Of a stretch of 64,000 bases of DNA, positions 36,584 through 46,434 are shown piece by piece. Below the pieces are notes generated by a model. It did not search any database. It had not been told where the DNA came from and was given only the letters and a program-made list of their open reading frames with translations. The stretch lies in NCBI RefSeq assembly GCF_963931595.1, contig NZ_OZ007030.1, positions 2,348,481 through 2,412,480 of the forward strand, in the 5' to 3' direction. The position numbers were made by a program, and so were the translations under genes. This stretch comes from an uncultured Subdoligranulum sp. Its GTDB lineage: Bacteria; Bacillota; Clostridia; Oscillospirales; Ruminococcaceae. Positions within the stretch are counted from its first letter, which is position 1. Each line of letters opens with the position of its first letter.

Positions 36584-37132
36584 TTATTCTTCTGTGTAGG
36601 CATCACCGCTTTCGCCGTACTCCGATTCGCCATCCGTGGCTTCATCGGGGGCTTCCTCGGTGTTGGTCTCCTCGTCCGTATCACTGTCCTCATCGGGGTC
36701 GTTGTTCTCCTGATCGACGTCCGGTTCATCTTCATCGTCCGACTCTGCCGGATCTTCCGCGGGATCTTCTCCCACGGTATCGTTCATCTCCGCGCTGGGG
36801 TCCTGCTTCTGCGCGGCTGCGGCCTCGGCTTCCTCGTCGACGGCGTCAAGCTCGGCCTCAATGAGCTGGACCATGAAGTCTTTCTGGCTCAGCTTCCGTC
36901 CGTAGGTTTCCTCGTAGTGCTTGAGGTAGTCTTTGATACGCTGGTAGAGTTCCTCGGATACCTGGAATGCGATGGTTCTGGTTGCCATGTTGTTTTCTCC
37001 TTTCTTGTCTTTCGTGAAGTATTTCGTGACCACCATCTCGATGAACTGGCCGGTGGTGATTCCCTGTTCTTCCAGTTCCTGCCGGATCTGTGCGTGCAGA
37101 TCATCCGGAAGTGTTACCGTTAATTTGCTCAT
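36584..37132 (-). CDS. DNA-binding-like ICE protein with acidic tail
   Basis: 182 residues, MSKLTVTLPDDLHAQIRQEL at 37132 with AAAGGAG upstream. The N-terminus looks like a ribbon-helix-helix domain (~1-45). A second region (TIAFQVSEELYQRIKDYLKH) resembles another RHH-type strand-helix unit. The tail is extremely acidic (Asp/Glu, ~110-182). It lies downstream of parM/parR and may be a partition accessory or regulator. Confidence 0.7.
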   Translation of the reverse strand: MSKLTVTLPDDLHAQIRQELEEQGITTGQFIEMVVTKYFTKDKKGENNMATRTIAFQVSEELYQRIKDYLKHYEETYGRKLSQKDFMVQLIEAELDAVDEEAEAAAAQKQDPSAEMNDTVGEDPAEDPAESDDEDEPDVDQENNDPDEDSDTDEETNTEEAPDEATDGESEYGESGDAYTEE

Positions 37133-37277
37133 GCTATGGCTCCTTTCTTGTGCTTTTCCTCTTGGGCTAAGCAAAGCATACTGCAAACACAAGCAGAAAG
37201 CTATTCACAGAAACCAACGATAATACATCGAATACGGTGTCAGAAATACATCATAAGCAACAATGGGGATTGATCTG

Positions 37278-37556
37278 TCAGTCGCAGAGCGATGCCAAAA
37301 AATCCAGCGTTTGTTTGGGTACCTCTTTCTCCGCAGTCGGTATGTAATTGCCTGTTTTGCCTTCTCTGGAAGTCAATTCTTCTCGCAGCACCTGACGAAT
37401 TTCTTTTTTGAGCTGCTCTGTTTCCATCTCGGCTAGAATTGCTCTCACCAAGAAGTCCTTACGCTGGCCTTTTGGTATTTCTTGTAGTCTCTCCCACGCT
37501 TTCCGGTGGTCTGGATTGCTCAGTGTGGGTCTGAATACAAATTGTGGCCGTTTCAT
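37278..37556 (-). CDS. ParR-like centromere-binding protein
   Basis: 92 residues directly after parM, the ATG overlapping the parM stop (ATGA). Basic N-terminus (MKRPQFVFRPTLSNPDHRKA), helices (QRKDFLVRAILAEME) and a C-terminal tail, fitting the ParR family in size and order. It would couple the element's centromere to ParM filaments. Confidence 0.72.
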   Translation of the reverse strand: MKRPQFVFRPTLSNPDHRKAWERLQEIPKGQRKDFLVRAILAEMETEQLKKEIRQVLREELTSREGKTGNYIPTAEKEVPKQTLDFLASLCD

Positions 37557-38476
37557 CCCTCGCTCACCGTGCCCTGAACGCGGCCCAAGGCGCGCTCAAA
37601 ACCGATGGCGTTCACCCGGTCATCCAGCAGCGGAATCACGCGGCACAGGCCGTCTTTGGGGCTGACGTGGCGGTTTACGATACAGGCTCCACCGCCCAGC
37701 ATGACCAGAGGCATGGCGTGAAGGTCGAAGCCCGCTTCCATGACTGCGGAGAACAAACGCTCGGTATACAGCCGGCCCTGTTTGTTCACGATGCTGCGTA
37801 CCTCGTCCGGCAGGCTGCAGGGCTGGCCTGCCAGGATCTGCTCGATCTGAGCATCGGTGAGCGAAAGACCGGTTTCCTGACGGACCCTCTCCCGGATCTC
37901 ATCGATGCAGCGGATCATTCCCAGTTCCAGGCTGTGCGCCGTTTCCGCTACCGGCAGGGCGTTGTCGATTCGCATCAGATCCACCGTCCAGCCGCCGATG
38001 TCCATGAGCAGCAGCGACGGTTCGTCGGTCAGCAGGTCCGGTTCGGCCATCAGGGCCGCAAACCCCTGGGGAAACAACTGCACATCCGCGATGGTGATGC
38101 TGTATTCCACGCCCTCGTAACGGAACTGAACCGGCTGGGAAGGACGAAGCAGATAGCTGCGAAACTTCGGCTTATCCCGGCCATAGCTGGTCAGCGGAAG
38201 GCCCGCCGCAATTCGAACCGAACACTCGGTGGGTGCGCCTCGGCTGCGGATTTCCTGCGCCAATGCAGCCATCGTCAGCAGGTAGTAGTTGTCGTTGATG
38301 GTTTTGTCGCGCTGGATCGGCTGCCGTCCGGTTCCGCAAACAAAAAAACACCCGTCGAACTCAAGGAGTCCCTGGCGGGTGTAAGGTTCGTGGCTGCCGT
38401 AGGCTGTAAGACCGGCTGGGAAAGAACAATGCCGCGTCTTGATGGCATAATAGCCGTGATCAATGCCAATGTTCAT
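37553..38476 (-). CDS. ParM/StbA-type actin-like partition ATPase
   Basis: 307 residues. Actin-fold phosphate 1 motif IGIDHGYYAIKT, phosphate 2 motif LLMDIGGWTVD, adenosine motif VMLGGGACI. Start ATG 38476 behind GTGAGG. With the ParR-like gene it forms a type II partition pair, found on ICEs that replicate as circles. The 5' half of a close paralogue is at 9644-10107. Confidence 0.9.
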   Translation of the reverse strand: MNIGIDHGYYAIKTRHCSFPAGLTAYGSHEPYTRQGLLEFDGCFFVCGTGRQPIQRDKTINDNYYLLTMAALAQEIRSRGAPTECSVRIAAGLPLTSYGRDKPKFRSYLLRPSQPVQFRYEGVEYSITIADVQLFPQGFAALMAEPDLLTDEPSLLLMDIGGWTVDLMRIDNALPVAETAHSLELGMIRCIDEIRERVRQETGLSLTDAQIEQILAGQPCSLPDEVRSIVNKQGRLYTERLFSAVMEAGFDLHAMPLVMLGGGACIVNRHVSPKDGLCRVIPLLDDRVNAIGFERALGRVQGTVSEG

Positions 38477-38603
38477 GGGTTTTGCCTCACTTTCGTTTTT
38501 CGTTGAAATTTGCGGATCTATGTAAACGGCTGGTAGATAACTTTTCTTCCCAGCCGGTAAATTTATACTAGGGGGAGAGGTGTGGAGAGGGGGGGAAAGC
38601 AAA

Positions 38604-38642
38604 AAGCCGCTCAGTTCCGGCATTGCCAGAAACCGAGCGGCT
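38604..38642. terminator. Inverted repeat upstream of parM
   Basis: AAGCCGCTCAGTTCC / GAAACCGAGCGGCT hairpin with TTTTT on the minus strand and AAAAA on the other. It marks the right end of the ICE-like block. Confidence 0.6.
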
Positions 38643-38835
38643 AAAAATGGGCGCACTTGTCCTCTGTTATTTTAGCTATTGATAGGTACGAATAGCGCAA
38701 GTCATAAAATCCTTCATTGTATCGTCATTATGATTTGTTCCACATTTTGGCACAAACCTTCCAAACATATCTCTGATATTGACAAAGCTTCCAAATACTA
38801 ACTGCCGCAATTTTCAGAGGTAACCACTTCCAAGA

Positions 38836-39186
38836 AAGAAGGCGAAAACAAGATAATACTAATCGGTGCCTTTAACGCTTTTCTAAAAACATTCCCAAAG
38901 TATGCAGCCATACTGGTTGCCCCTTTTAGTCTAGGAGTAGGAGCAACTGGGTTTACTTATAAAGCAGGTGAATTACTACATCGGAGGATGCGATACAAGG
39001 AAACACGAGCACAGTGGTGTCTGGCTGCACATGGACTGCCTCTGGAATGGTTACAGCACAAACCAGTGCCAGACGTTCGTTGTCCCCGGGGGCATATCAG
39101 GCTCACACCCATGCAGAAGTGTACCTCGGTAACACTCTTCTGGAGACAGCTGATGCATACAGCAATGTCGACTTCGTAGACCGAGT
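38836..39186 (+). pseudogene. Possible degraded small secreted peptide gene
   Basis: One frame encodes a lysine start followed by a hydrophobic signal-like stretch (KYAAILVAPFSLGVGATG). After a stop at 38969 another frame continues as natural-looking sequence (ITTSEDAIQGNTSTVVSG, then GAYQAHTHAEVYLGNTLL) to TAA 39186. A single frameshift near 38960 would unite them. It ends in a strong terminator (39207-39250). I do not recognise the family; a sequencing error cannot be excluded. The rest of 38650-39370 has no gene. Confidence 0.4.
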
Positions 39187-39206
39187 ATAACCATCGTGAT
39201 TTCAAT

Positions 39207-39250
39207 GAAAGCGGCGGCCCCCCCCTAAACAGGGGTGGCCCGCCGCTTTC
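39207..39250. terminator. Strong inverted repeat (terminator) between small peptide and ABC exporter
   Basis: GAAAGCGGCGG / CCGCCGCTTTC arms with a C/G-rich inner stem. It could end transcripts from either side. Confidence 0.65.
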
Positions 39251-39373
39251 ATCATGGCTTATTCAAATACACTTATACCTCGAAAGCCACTGCATAAGAA
39301 AGACCACAAACGGATTCCCTGAAGATAAACTAAATCGCTCTATATTGCTATTCTTGAAATGTTAAATATGTTA

Positions 39374-41884
39374 TTACTCATTGACGCGAATGTTTTCAAT
39401 GATAGATTGCTTTTTCAAAGAACGAATAGGCGGGATTGCGACTAGTCCAATTACAATGGCTGCTACAATAATTACTGTGGCGAAAGCCCACCAAGGAACA
39501 GAGAAAAGAAAAGCAGCGATGTTTCTCAAGAAATAATATTCTCCGAACAATAATACAAGGCCCAATGGAATTGCCCATTTAATTGCGTTTGCAACATATA
39601 CAAAGGCTTGGAAATAAATCATTTTTTTCAAGCTTTGCTCACCGACCCCAACGGATTGAAGAAGGGCAAAATCCTTCTGCTGTAAAGTCAGTTCTGTGGA
39701 AATGGTTGTTATCATTTGACATATACTAATTAGAGCCAACATAGCGGAAAAACCATAGCAAATGAGATATAGCAGCATACGCACAATGCCAATCAGCATC
39801 AGCTCTACACTGTTGTCTGATACAATTAAATAATCTGAAGTGCCAGCAGTAAATAAATCATTGTAACTATAAGGAAGCAATTCGCTTTGTAGCTCCGCTA
39901 GTGAATCAGTTTGATAGGAAATCGTTACAGAACGTGCAAAGACTTCACCAGTTTGCTGGTAATACTGCTCAAACATGTGTTCTGCATCAGTTCGTTTGAT
40001 TAGTACTGATAGCGAGGACAGATCACCTATCCGATCTTCCACAAACCGTTTGTCATCCACATCAACAATGTACAACGATACAGGCAGGCCAGCCAGACTT
40101 GTATTTAAGCTGTCCCCTGCATGTAATTTGGTTTGTATTATATCCTCATTTGAATAAAAGAATCGGTTTTGTAAAATGCATCCAATCTGTTCCTCGGGAG
40201 CAGAACTAGAATTCGCTAATTTTTCAAATTCTTCATCTGGAATAACGGTGAACTGAATCATGGTGCTGTACTGATCCCCATCTTTCACAGCATTAAGCAT
40301 ATCCATATAATAAAGATTTTGTTCGGTATAGGCGGAAGCCGGAATGTTTTGAATGTCGAAGGATTCGGTTTCCGTAATGGATATAGCCTTTACAGGAGTT
40401 TGGGGAGCTGTAAGTTTTTGAAATTCACTCGTCTGTGTCACATTTTCCTTTGTGGATGCATAACTAACAGTAATGGGGCCGGTGGGAATATCTCTTTGCG
40501 AGAAATACGCATTGGGTAAGTATATACTTAATCCCGCCGAACCTATAAAGATAACTATACATACTGCCAACGATCTTACAGCACTTTTATAGCCTCTCCA
40601 GTTCCGTTTTGCCTCCTTAACAGCCAAGCCCGCTTCTGCACCCAAAAACCGGCTTACGATTCGCCCTTGATGTGTAATGCGGCGTCCAACCATTACTTCA
40701 CTGTTACCAAACAGATTGTTAATGACAGACTCTTTCTTAAACAACTTCATAGGTCGTTTTGCAGAAGTAAAGAGCACAATTGAACTAAGAGTTACTGTGA
40801 TAAAAATCCATGCGATGTTAAAATTTAAGTGAAAGGATAGGTCTCCTCCCAGCATTGCACCAGCATTTGCGGTCAATGGACTCAGTAAACGGAAGGCCAC
40901 AAATAGGCTTCCATATCCTAAAATCACTCCCAAAGGAATTCCGACCAAGCCGATTGACAAGGCTTCAAACAGTAAGCAGTTTCCAACTTGACGCATGGTT
41001 GCCCCGATGCTAACCAGTAATGCCAATTCTTTTTTCTTTTGTGCCATACTGATGGAAAAGGAGTTCGATATCAACAATATCGATGCAACAGCGATGATCA
41101 TTACGAGAATAATTCGTAAAAAGAGAACAACAAGCGGGATAATATTTTGACCTGCGGGGCTGGGATATCCTGAAAATGTAATTAAAGCATTATTATATAA
41201 CACATACGCCTGGGGGGCTGATTCAAGGACGGTTTTGCTAATTTGTGCTATACTGTTTGAATACGTACTAGTATATGTTTTGGGCATAGAGAAAAAGCGA
41301 TAGACATCTTCGCCGTGTGTATTTGCCCAGTCAATACTATAAAATGCAGTAACCGATCCATCTACTGAAGGAAATTGAAAATCCAAAGCGGAATTTCCGT
41401 AGAAGCCAACAACAGTAATCTCCCGAAGTTCCCCGTGCGAATCGCTTATCTGTACAGTATCTCCTATATTCCAATCAGAGCTTCCCTGCTTGACTGCAAT
41501 CTCCTCAGGATTCGTAGGCCAACTCCCTTCAATTAAGTTTGCCTGCATCATCTCTAAAAAAGAATCATCGACACCATACAGGGTCATCGAAATTCCGTTA
41601 TTGTCAGTGGCTTGATATTTACCACCATAGACACTGACAATTTCATCATCACTTGCCGAATCTAACAGAAATTTCGCTTGAGAACCGGGCAACTGTAACA
41701 TAGACCAGTACCACTCACCCTGTTGGCAGATGGTGTATCTACGCATAACATCCATGGCAGCATCACTGCCTAAGAAAACAGCCAACAGCATAGCCGTTGA
41801 TAAAGCCACTCCAATTATGGTAAAAAAGAAGCGGCTTTTTCCATTTTGAAACCTCGGTAGGGCCATTTTTTTTAGCGATGTCAC
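39374..41884 (-). CDS. FtsX-type ABC transporter permease
   Basis: 836 residues with the duplicated FtsX architecture: TM1 near 20-40, a large outside loop, three helices at about 245-375, then TM5 (~430), a second outside loop and three C-terminal helices. The loop KKKELALLVSIGATMRQVGN is the typical FtsX signature. Such permeases work in mechanotransmission or in export of and resistance to lipids and peptides. The ATPase gene overlaps by 4 bp upstream. Confidence 0.9.
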   Translation of the reverse strand: MTSLKKMALPRFQNGKSRFFFTIIGVALSTAMLLAVFLGSDAAMDVMRRYTICQQGEWYWSMLQLPGSQAKFLLDSASDDEIVSVYGGKYQATDNNGISMTLYGVDDSFLEMMQANLIEGSWPTNPEEIAVKQGSSDWNIGDTVQISDSHGELREITVVGFYGNSALDFQFPSVDGSVTAFYSIDWANTHGEDVYRFFSMPKTYTSTYSNSIAQISKTVLESAPQAYVLYNNALITFSGYPSPAGQNIIPLVVLFLRIILVMIIAVASILLISNSFSISMAQKKKELALLVSIGATMRQVGNCLLFEALSIGLVGIPLGVILGYGSLFVAFRLLSPLTANAGAMLGGDLSFHLNFNIAWIFITVTLSSIVLFTSAKRPMKLFKKESVINNLFGNSEVMVGRRITHQGRIVSRFLGAEAGLAVKEAKRNWRGYKSAVRSLAVCIVIFIGSAGLSIYLPNAYFSQRDIPTGPITVSYASTKENVTQTSEFQKLTAPQTPVKAISITETESFDIQNIPASAYTEQNLYYMDMLNAVKDGDQYSTMIQFTVIPDEEFEKLANSSSAPEEQIGCILQNRFFYSNEDIIQTKLHAGDSLNTSLAGLPVSLYIVDVDDKRFVEDRIGDLSSLSVLIKRTDAEHMFEQYYQQTGEVFARSVTISYQTDSLAELQSELLPYSYNDLFTAGTSDYLIVSDNSVELMLIGIVRMLLYLICYGFSAMLALISICQMITTISTELTLQQKDFALLQSVGVGEQSLKKMIYFQAFVYVANAIKWAIPLGLVLLFGEYYFLRNIAAFLFSVPWWAFATVIIVAAIVIGLVAIPPIRSLKKQSIIENIRVNE

Positions 41885-42573
41885 TGCGTCCTCACCTCAT
41901 CTCGGATAATGCTGCCATCTTGCATTTGGATGATTCGGCTTCCCTGTGCTGCTATTCTCGGATCATGTGTAACAAGAACTACGGTTTGGCCTTCCTCTGC
42001 GTTCATTTTCTTTATGTACGAGATTATTTCTTTACTGCGAGCAGTATCAAGATTTCCGGTTGGTTCATCAGCCAAGAGAATCGCGGGCTTGCTAATCAGT
42101 GCACGTGCAATTGCTACACGCTGTTGTTGACCGCCAGATAGTTGTCGTGGGAGAGATTCGAGTTTGTTTTCGAGGCCCAAACGATGAATCAGTGCATTAA
42201 AATATGCTGTGTCAACTTTCTTTCGGTCCAGCTGCAGAGGCAGCAAGATGTTTTCTTTCACAGTAAGAACGGGAATTAAGTTATAGCTTTGATATACAAT
42301 ACCGATATTTTTACGGCGAAAGGCCGCACAGCGATCTATGGATAATCGGGAAATATTAACATTGCCCACAAAAGTGTTTCCAGATGTGGGGCGTTCAACT
42401 CCACCTATCATATGGAGCAGCGTTGATTTTCCACAACCAGACGGCCCAATAATTACCACAAATTCGCCTTTGTTAACCGAAAAACTCACTTGGTTAACTG
42501 CGACCACTCTGCTTTCGCCATCTCCATATACCTTTGCAATCTGGTCAATCTTAAGGATTTGGGCAACACTCAT
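41881..42573 (-). CDS. ABC transporter ATP-binding protein (LolD/MacB type)
   Basis: 230 residues. Walker A GPSGCGKSTLLH, Q-loop VYQSYNLIPVLTV, signature LSGGQQQRVAIARAL, Walker B ILLADEPTGNLD and switch His (VTHDPRI). It pairs with the FtsX-type permease (stop/start overlap). Members of this class export or resist antimicrobial peptides; the neighbouring secreted protein is a possible substrate. Confidence 0.94.
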   Translation of the reverse strand: MSVAQILKIDQIAKVYGDGESRVVAVNQVSFSVNKGEFVVIIGPSGCGKSTLLHMIGGVERPTSGNTFVGNVNISRLSIDRCAAFRRKNIGIVYQSYNLIPVLTVKENILLPLQLDRKKVDTAYFNALIHRLGLENKLESLPRQLSGGQQQRVAIARALISKPAILLADEPTGNLDTARSKEIISYIKKMNAEEGQTVVLVTHDPRIAAQGSRIIQMQDGSIIRDEVRTQ

Positions 42574-42955
42574 GATTAGAATCTCCTTACTATTATTTTT
42601 TCACAAAGTGCTTTTTATGACATGAACCCCGATTGAGCCAGAGATGCAAGAAAGTTCCTAAAGATTGACAGACAGACATGCAACCCACAGAAAGGCGTAA
42701 ACTATTTGTTCCTGCACCACTCACCATATTGTTCACAATCGAGCTTTTCTTTTAGGTTCTTAAAGATTATCTCAAAGCCTGAAACAGAGGCTTCCTACTC
42801 TTTTAGGGGCTTTTGCTTGCGATCCAACCAAGCCAAATACGGTGTCGGTAAAAATACCGGCACCGTATAGCGATTGTCATAGACGATTAATACGAACTCT
42901 TGCGGAAGTGCTCAAAACACCAATTCCTCACATGCGCATCGGGAATTTTGGCGTA
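42574..42955. other. Intergenic region with terminator
   Basis: No convincing gene. A hairpin at 42836-42870 (ATACGGTG-CGGTA / TACCG-CACCGTAT) followed by TTT on the minus strand probably ends the secreted-protein transcript. Confidence 0.55.
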
Positions 42956-43414
42956 TCAGACGCCAGAAACAGAGAGGGTCCAACTGCCAGCTGTACCAGT
43001 ATGGTTATACACCCGAATGGTACATTCGCCGGCATCCCAAGGGATGGTAACTGTCAACAACCCATCTCCATCGGATTGGAAGGCTTTCGAGCCGAGCACG
43101 ATTCCCAACTCGTTTCTTACCTCAACGTCAATCTTACCTGTAGTGCCGCCTTGCCGACCAATCACCCAGGTTTCTGTGAACAGCGGGTTCCGTGAATAGA
43201 CCACTTTCGAACTGCCGGCCTCAATGGTTCCGGTTTTGACCGTCGCAATGCCACGAGTCTGCGCGGTCTGATCGCTGCTCATGGGAACAGAATCAACCAC
43301 CTCAACCGATGCTGCCTCACTTTCAGCGGAACCATCCGCTTCGGCCGCAAATGCACTGGTGGCGAGCCCAAACATCATGACGCAGACAAAGAGAATGGAA
43401 ATCAAGCGTTTCAT
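42956..43414 (-). CDS. Small secreted protein, function unknown
   Basis: 152 residues, start MKRLISILFVCVMM at 43414 behind AAGGGTG. Signal peptide cleaved near residue 24 (TSAFAAEA). The mature part has an acidic linker and a ~95-residue beta-sandwich-like region (KVVYSRNPLFTETWVIG, then CTIRVYNHTGTAGSW). It is just upstream of the ABC exporter on the same strand. No known family. It could be a secreted effector or a cell-surface factor. Confidence 0.75.
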   Translation of the reverse strand: MKRLISILFVCVMMFGLATSAFAAEADGSAESEAASVEVVDSVPMSSDQTAQTRGIATVKTGTIEAGSSKVVYSRNPLFTETWVIGRQGGTTGKIDVEVRNELGIVLGSKAFQSDGDGLLTVTIPWDAGECTIRVYNHTGTAGSWTLSVSGV

Positions 43415-43756
43415 GTTATTCACCCTTTCATTTTGTGGTTTTGCAAATTGGGAAACGAATAATAAGCGCCTGTGCACCGACGCATTGCGAACTTTTGATT
43501 GGAGGCTGTAACCTTTTCCCTTAAAGCAGCCAACAAACCATGCGAAGAAATTATAGTTTCTCTCATGTAGGACTGATTTAATTTGTATTTATAATATAAA
43601 CTGTAGTATTACGACTGTCCAGCATATTTGCACAAGTGATGGGAAAATATGTATAACTGCAAAAATGCCCCACCCTGACTGCTAAATCAGAGTGGGACAT
43701 CTCTAAATGAATTTCTACAACACTTTGACTGTTTTCGAATTCTATAAAAATTGCTT

Positions 43757-44113
43757 TTACCGCAAAAACTGTTCTATAAGACGAGCAAGTAAATCCTGTT
43801 GTCGAGCAGAAAGTCTGAATCCATTCGCATCCGGACTTGCCATTTCTTGCACCAATTCTGTTATGAGTTGGATTTGGTCATCTTTTAAATTCCTTGCAGT
43901 GATAATTTTTGCCTTTTCGCCACAAGCCAAGTAGTCCAGGGACACATTAAAGGCATCCGCCATATCTTCCGCAACAGGTAAAGAGGGAAATCCCATATCA
44001 TTTTCATAATTAGCCAAAGTTGATTTAGAGACTTGAATTCTTTGGGCCAACTCTTTTTGTGATAGGCCATGTTCCTTGCGGAGCCGCAAAAGACGTTGCC
44101 CGAAGTCAAACAT
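43757..44113 (-). CDS. XRE-family regulator divergent from the agr operon
   Basis: 118 residues. N-terminal HTH (LRKEHGLSQKELAQRIQVSK, then STLANYENDMGFPS) and a helical C-terminus (LITELVQEMASPDANG). AGGGGGG precedes the ATG. It is divergent from the agr-type operon with about 200 bp between, so it may control either side. Confidence 0.88.
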   Translation of the reverse strand: MFDFGQRLLRLRKEHGLSQKELAQRIQVSKSTLANYENDMGFPSLPVAEDMADAFNVSLDYLACGEKAKIITARNLKDDQIQLITELVQEMASPDANGFRLSARQQDLLARLIEQFLR

Positions 44114-44219
44114 TTATATCCCCCCTATATCACATTCATATTGTAAAGTTTGACTGGTGCAAAAAATTGGAATAAACTTATTGAATAATCCATATTTTTG
44201 CTTCTTCACGAATCTTTAT

Positions 44220-44248
44220 TTGACAAAGGGGACTTTTTGAATTATGTT
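44220..44248 (+). promoter_or_regulatory. Promoter of the agr-type operon
   Basis: TTGACA (44220-44225), a 17-bp spacer, then TATGTT (44243-44248). It is the only strong promoter before the four-gene operon. No clear direct-repeat LytTR site was found by eye. Confidence 0.6.
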
Positions 44249-44309
44249 GAAACAAAGAATTTTACCAATCGCGCACAAAGAAAGCCGTACCTTTAGGGAG
44301 GGGCAACAT

Positions 44310-45032
44310 ATGCGACTCTTAATATGTGATGACAATATGGATTTTGCGGAGAATTTACGTAACCGTATTCTTGACTATTTTAAGAGGTATAGTTGGAGGG
44401 TTTCTATCGAATGTATTTCGGAAACAGAAAAAATGGCGGAAATTGATGCATTACGATACGATGTAGCTTTTCTTGATATTGATATGGGCATAGTGAATGG
44501 TATCACTTTAGCCCAAAAAATGCGCAAGCAGCATGCCGATTTGATTCTTATCTTTGTTACCAATTATGTACAATACAGCTTGGAAGGATATGAGGTTCGC
44601 GCACTCCGATATTTGTTGAAGGACCAGTTAGAGGAAAAACTTCCTTCATGTCTAGAAGCGGTAATGACAGCGTATCGCAGAGACCGTGACCATGTACGCT
44701 TTTCCAGTGACAATGTTGAAGTGGATATTTTACCAACACATATGGTCTTTGCCGAGACGAACGGTCGTCGTTTAAAAATTCATTTAATCTATGAACCACG
44801 TCCTTACATAATGGTCAGTATAACAATGGGAAAATTGGAAGATCTCTTGGCACCACGGGGATTTCTAAGAATACACCAGAGTTATCTTGTGAATATGAGC
44901 TATATTCAACAAATAAAAAGTACGGGCGTTTGGCTGGTCGATGGAACGCAGCTTCCAATCAGCGCCAGAAGCTATCAGGAATTAAAACGAGAATATTTGC
45001 GCTGGAAAGGGCTGAAGCGATGGAATATGTGA
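44310..45032 (+). CDS. agrA: AgrA-type LytTR response regulator
   Basis: 240 residues, start MRLLICDDNMDFAENL at 44310 behind GGAGGGG. Receiver domain with phosphoacceptor Asp56 (VAFLDIDMG), then a C-terminal LytTR DNA-binding domain (LEDLLAPRGFLRIHQSYLVN, then LPISARSYQELKREYL). It would bind promoter repeats when phosphorylated by the adjacent kinase. Its stop overlaps the start of the kinase gene. Confidence 0.92.
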   Translation: MRLLICDDNMDFAENLRNRILDYFKRYSWRVSIECISETEKMAEIDALRYDVAFLDIDMGIVNGITLAQKMRKQHADLILIFVTNYVQYSLEGYEVRALRYLLKDQLEEKLPSCLEAVMTAYRRDRDHVRFSSDNVEVDILPTHMVFAETNGRRLKIHLIYEPRPYIMVSITMGKLEDLLAPRGFLRIHQSYLVNMSYIQQIKSTGVWLVDGTQLPISARSYQELKREYLRWKGLKRWNM

Positions 45033-46336
45033 TCAGTGTTCTGATGAATGGCCTGCAGCTTTTGGCTTTCATCTGGTTTTTCGACGCATGTTTTATCCGA
45101 AAATACAAAGGCGCTGTTTTTTATGCCATCGCTTTTGCATGGCTGGTGGTAGAATGCGTTGTTTTAAACCTGGAAGGAAATGTACTCAGTCCATTTAAAG
45201 CCCTTCTTGTGCCGGTTCTTCTTTTAGTCCTAAATTTTGTTTTATATCAAGGCCGATTTTTCTTTCGGGTGTTTATTTCTATAGCAATGTACGCAATTTT
45301 CAGTGCCCTCGCATATATGATAGAATTTTCTGTTATGAGCATCTTTTCGCTGCAACGTCAAGAATTTGTGTACAACAAAGTACTGTATACAATCACTGCT
45401 CTCATTGGAACAGGCTGTATGCTGCTGTTTTCCAAACTCGCAGGACGATTGTATATGCAAAAAAACAATCACAATCAAAAACGCAATTGGACACTCATCA
45501 CAACTATTTTCCCAATTGCTTCCATTTTGATTTTGCTTCTATTGTATAGGGTGATTACAGGCCATGAACTCAAAAGTTTATTTGCAGTGTTATGTCTTGC
45601 CATGGTAGCAGCAGCAGACATAATAGTTCTACTGCTGATTGATGAACTAAAACGAAATATACGGGAGCATGAGATGTTGGTCGCAATAAGCGAACGAGAG
45701 CGACAACAGAAGGAGAGTGTGGTGGCGCTTTCTGCTGCATATGAGGCGCAACGCAAATTAACACATGATTTCCGAGAACACCTGTCAGTCTTGTCAGGGC
45801 TGTTGCAGTCTAATCAAATTTCAGAAGCTTCTGACTATATATCCCAACTTCAAGAAGCACATACAGAAAGAATTTTGCTTGTAAATACTCATAACGCCAC
45901 AATAGACGCTATTTTGAACCAAAAAGGGTACAAGGCTCAGAATAGTCATATTGAAATGAGATTTGAAACGAATGATTTGTCAGGAATTCACATTCATCCA
46001 ACAGACTGCACTATTGTGCTGGGAAACCTGCTGGATAATGCAATTGAAGCGTGTCAAAAGCTGCCAGAGAACGAACGTTGGATACAAGTGAGTATTGTAC
46101 GCAATTTCCTACCAAACAACCAGATTGGAAGTGTTTATATTTCGGTGCTAAATCCGAGTGCTCCTGTGAAAATCGTAAATCAGAATATTGCAACGACAAA
46201 GCCAAATGCTTCTTTCCACGGCTTCGGTCTGCGTAATGTGAAAACAATTTTGGAAAAGTATGGAGCAGAGTATGATATAGCATATGAAAATGGCATGTTT
46301 GCTTTCAGTTTGGATTGGCCAGATCGTTCTCTGTAA
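45020..46336 (+). CDS. agrC: AgrC-type sensor histidine kinase
   Basis: 438 residues, ATG 45020 inside the agrA 3' end. About six N-terminal membrane helices (1-200) form the peptide sensor. The dimerisation helix carries the phosphorylated His in LTHDFREHLS, and the GHKL ATPase has N-box NLLDNAIEAC and G-box GFGLRNV. It is expected to sense the cyclic peptide from the downstream gene. Confidence 0.92.
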   Translation: MEYVISVLMNGLQLLAFIWFFDACFIRKYKGAVFYAIAFAWLVVECVVLNLEGNVLSPFKALLVPVLLLVLNFVLYQGRFFFRVFISIAMYAIFSALAYMIEFSVMSIFSLQRQEFVYNKVLYTITALIGTGCMLLFSKLAGRLYMQKNNHNQKRNWTLITTIFPIASILILLLLYRVITGHELKSLFAVLCLAMVAAADIIVLLLIDELKRNIREHEMLVAISERERQQKESVVALSAAYEAQRKLTHDFREHLSVLSGLLQSNQISEASDYISQLQEAHTERILLVNTHNATIDAILNQKGYKAQNSHIEMRFETNDLSGIHIHPTDCTIVLGNLLDNAIEACQKLPENERWIQVSIVRNFLPNNQIGSVYISVLNPSAPVKIVNQNIATTKPNASFHGFGLRNVKTILEKYGAEYDIAYENGMFAFSLDWPDRSL

Positions 46337-46434
46337 TTTGCACATGCGCACAATATTCCTGCAATTACGCAATAATCATAGCGCCTTCTATGGAAAAGTG
46401 GTATCCTGAAAGCAAAAATATAAAGGTCGGTTCG

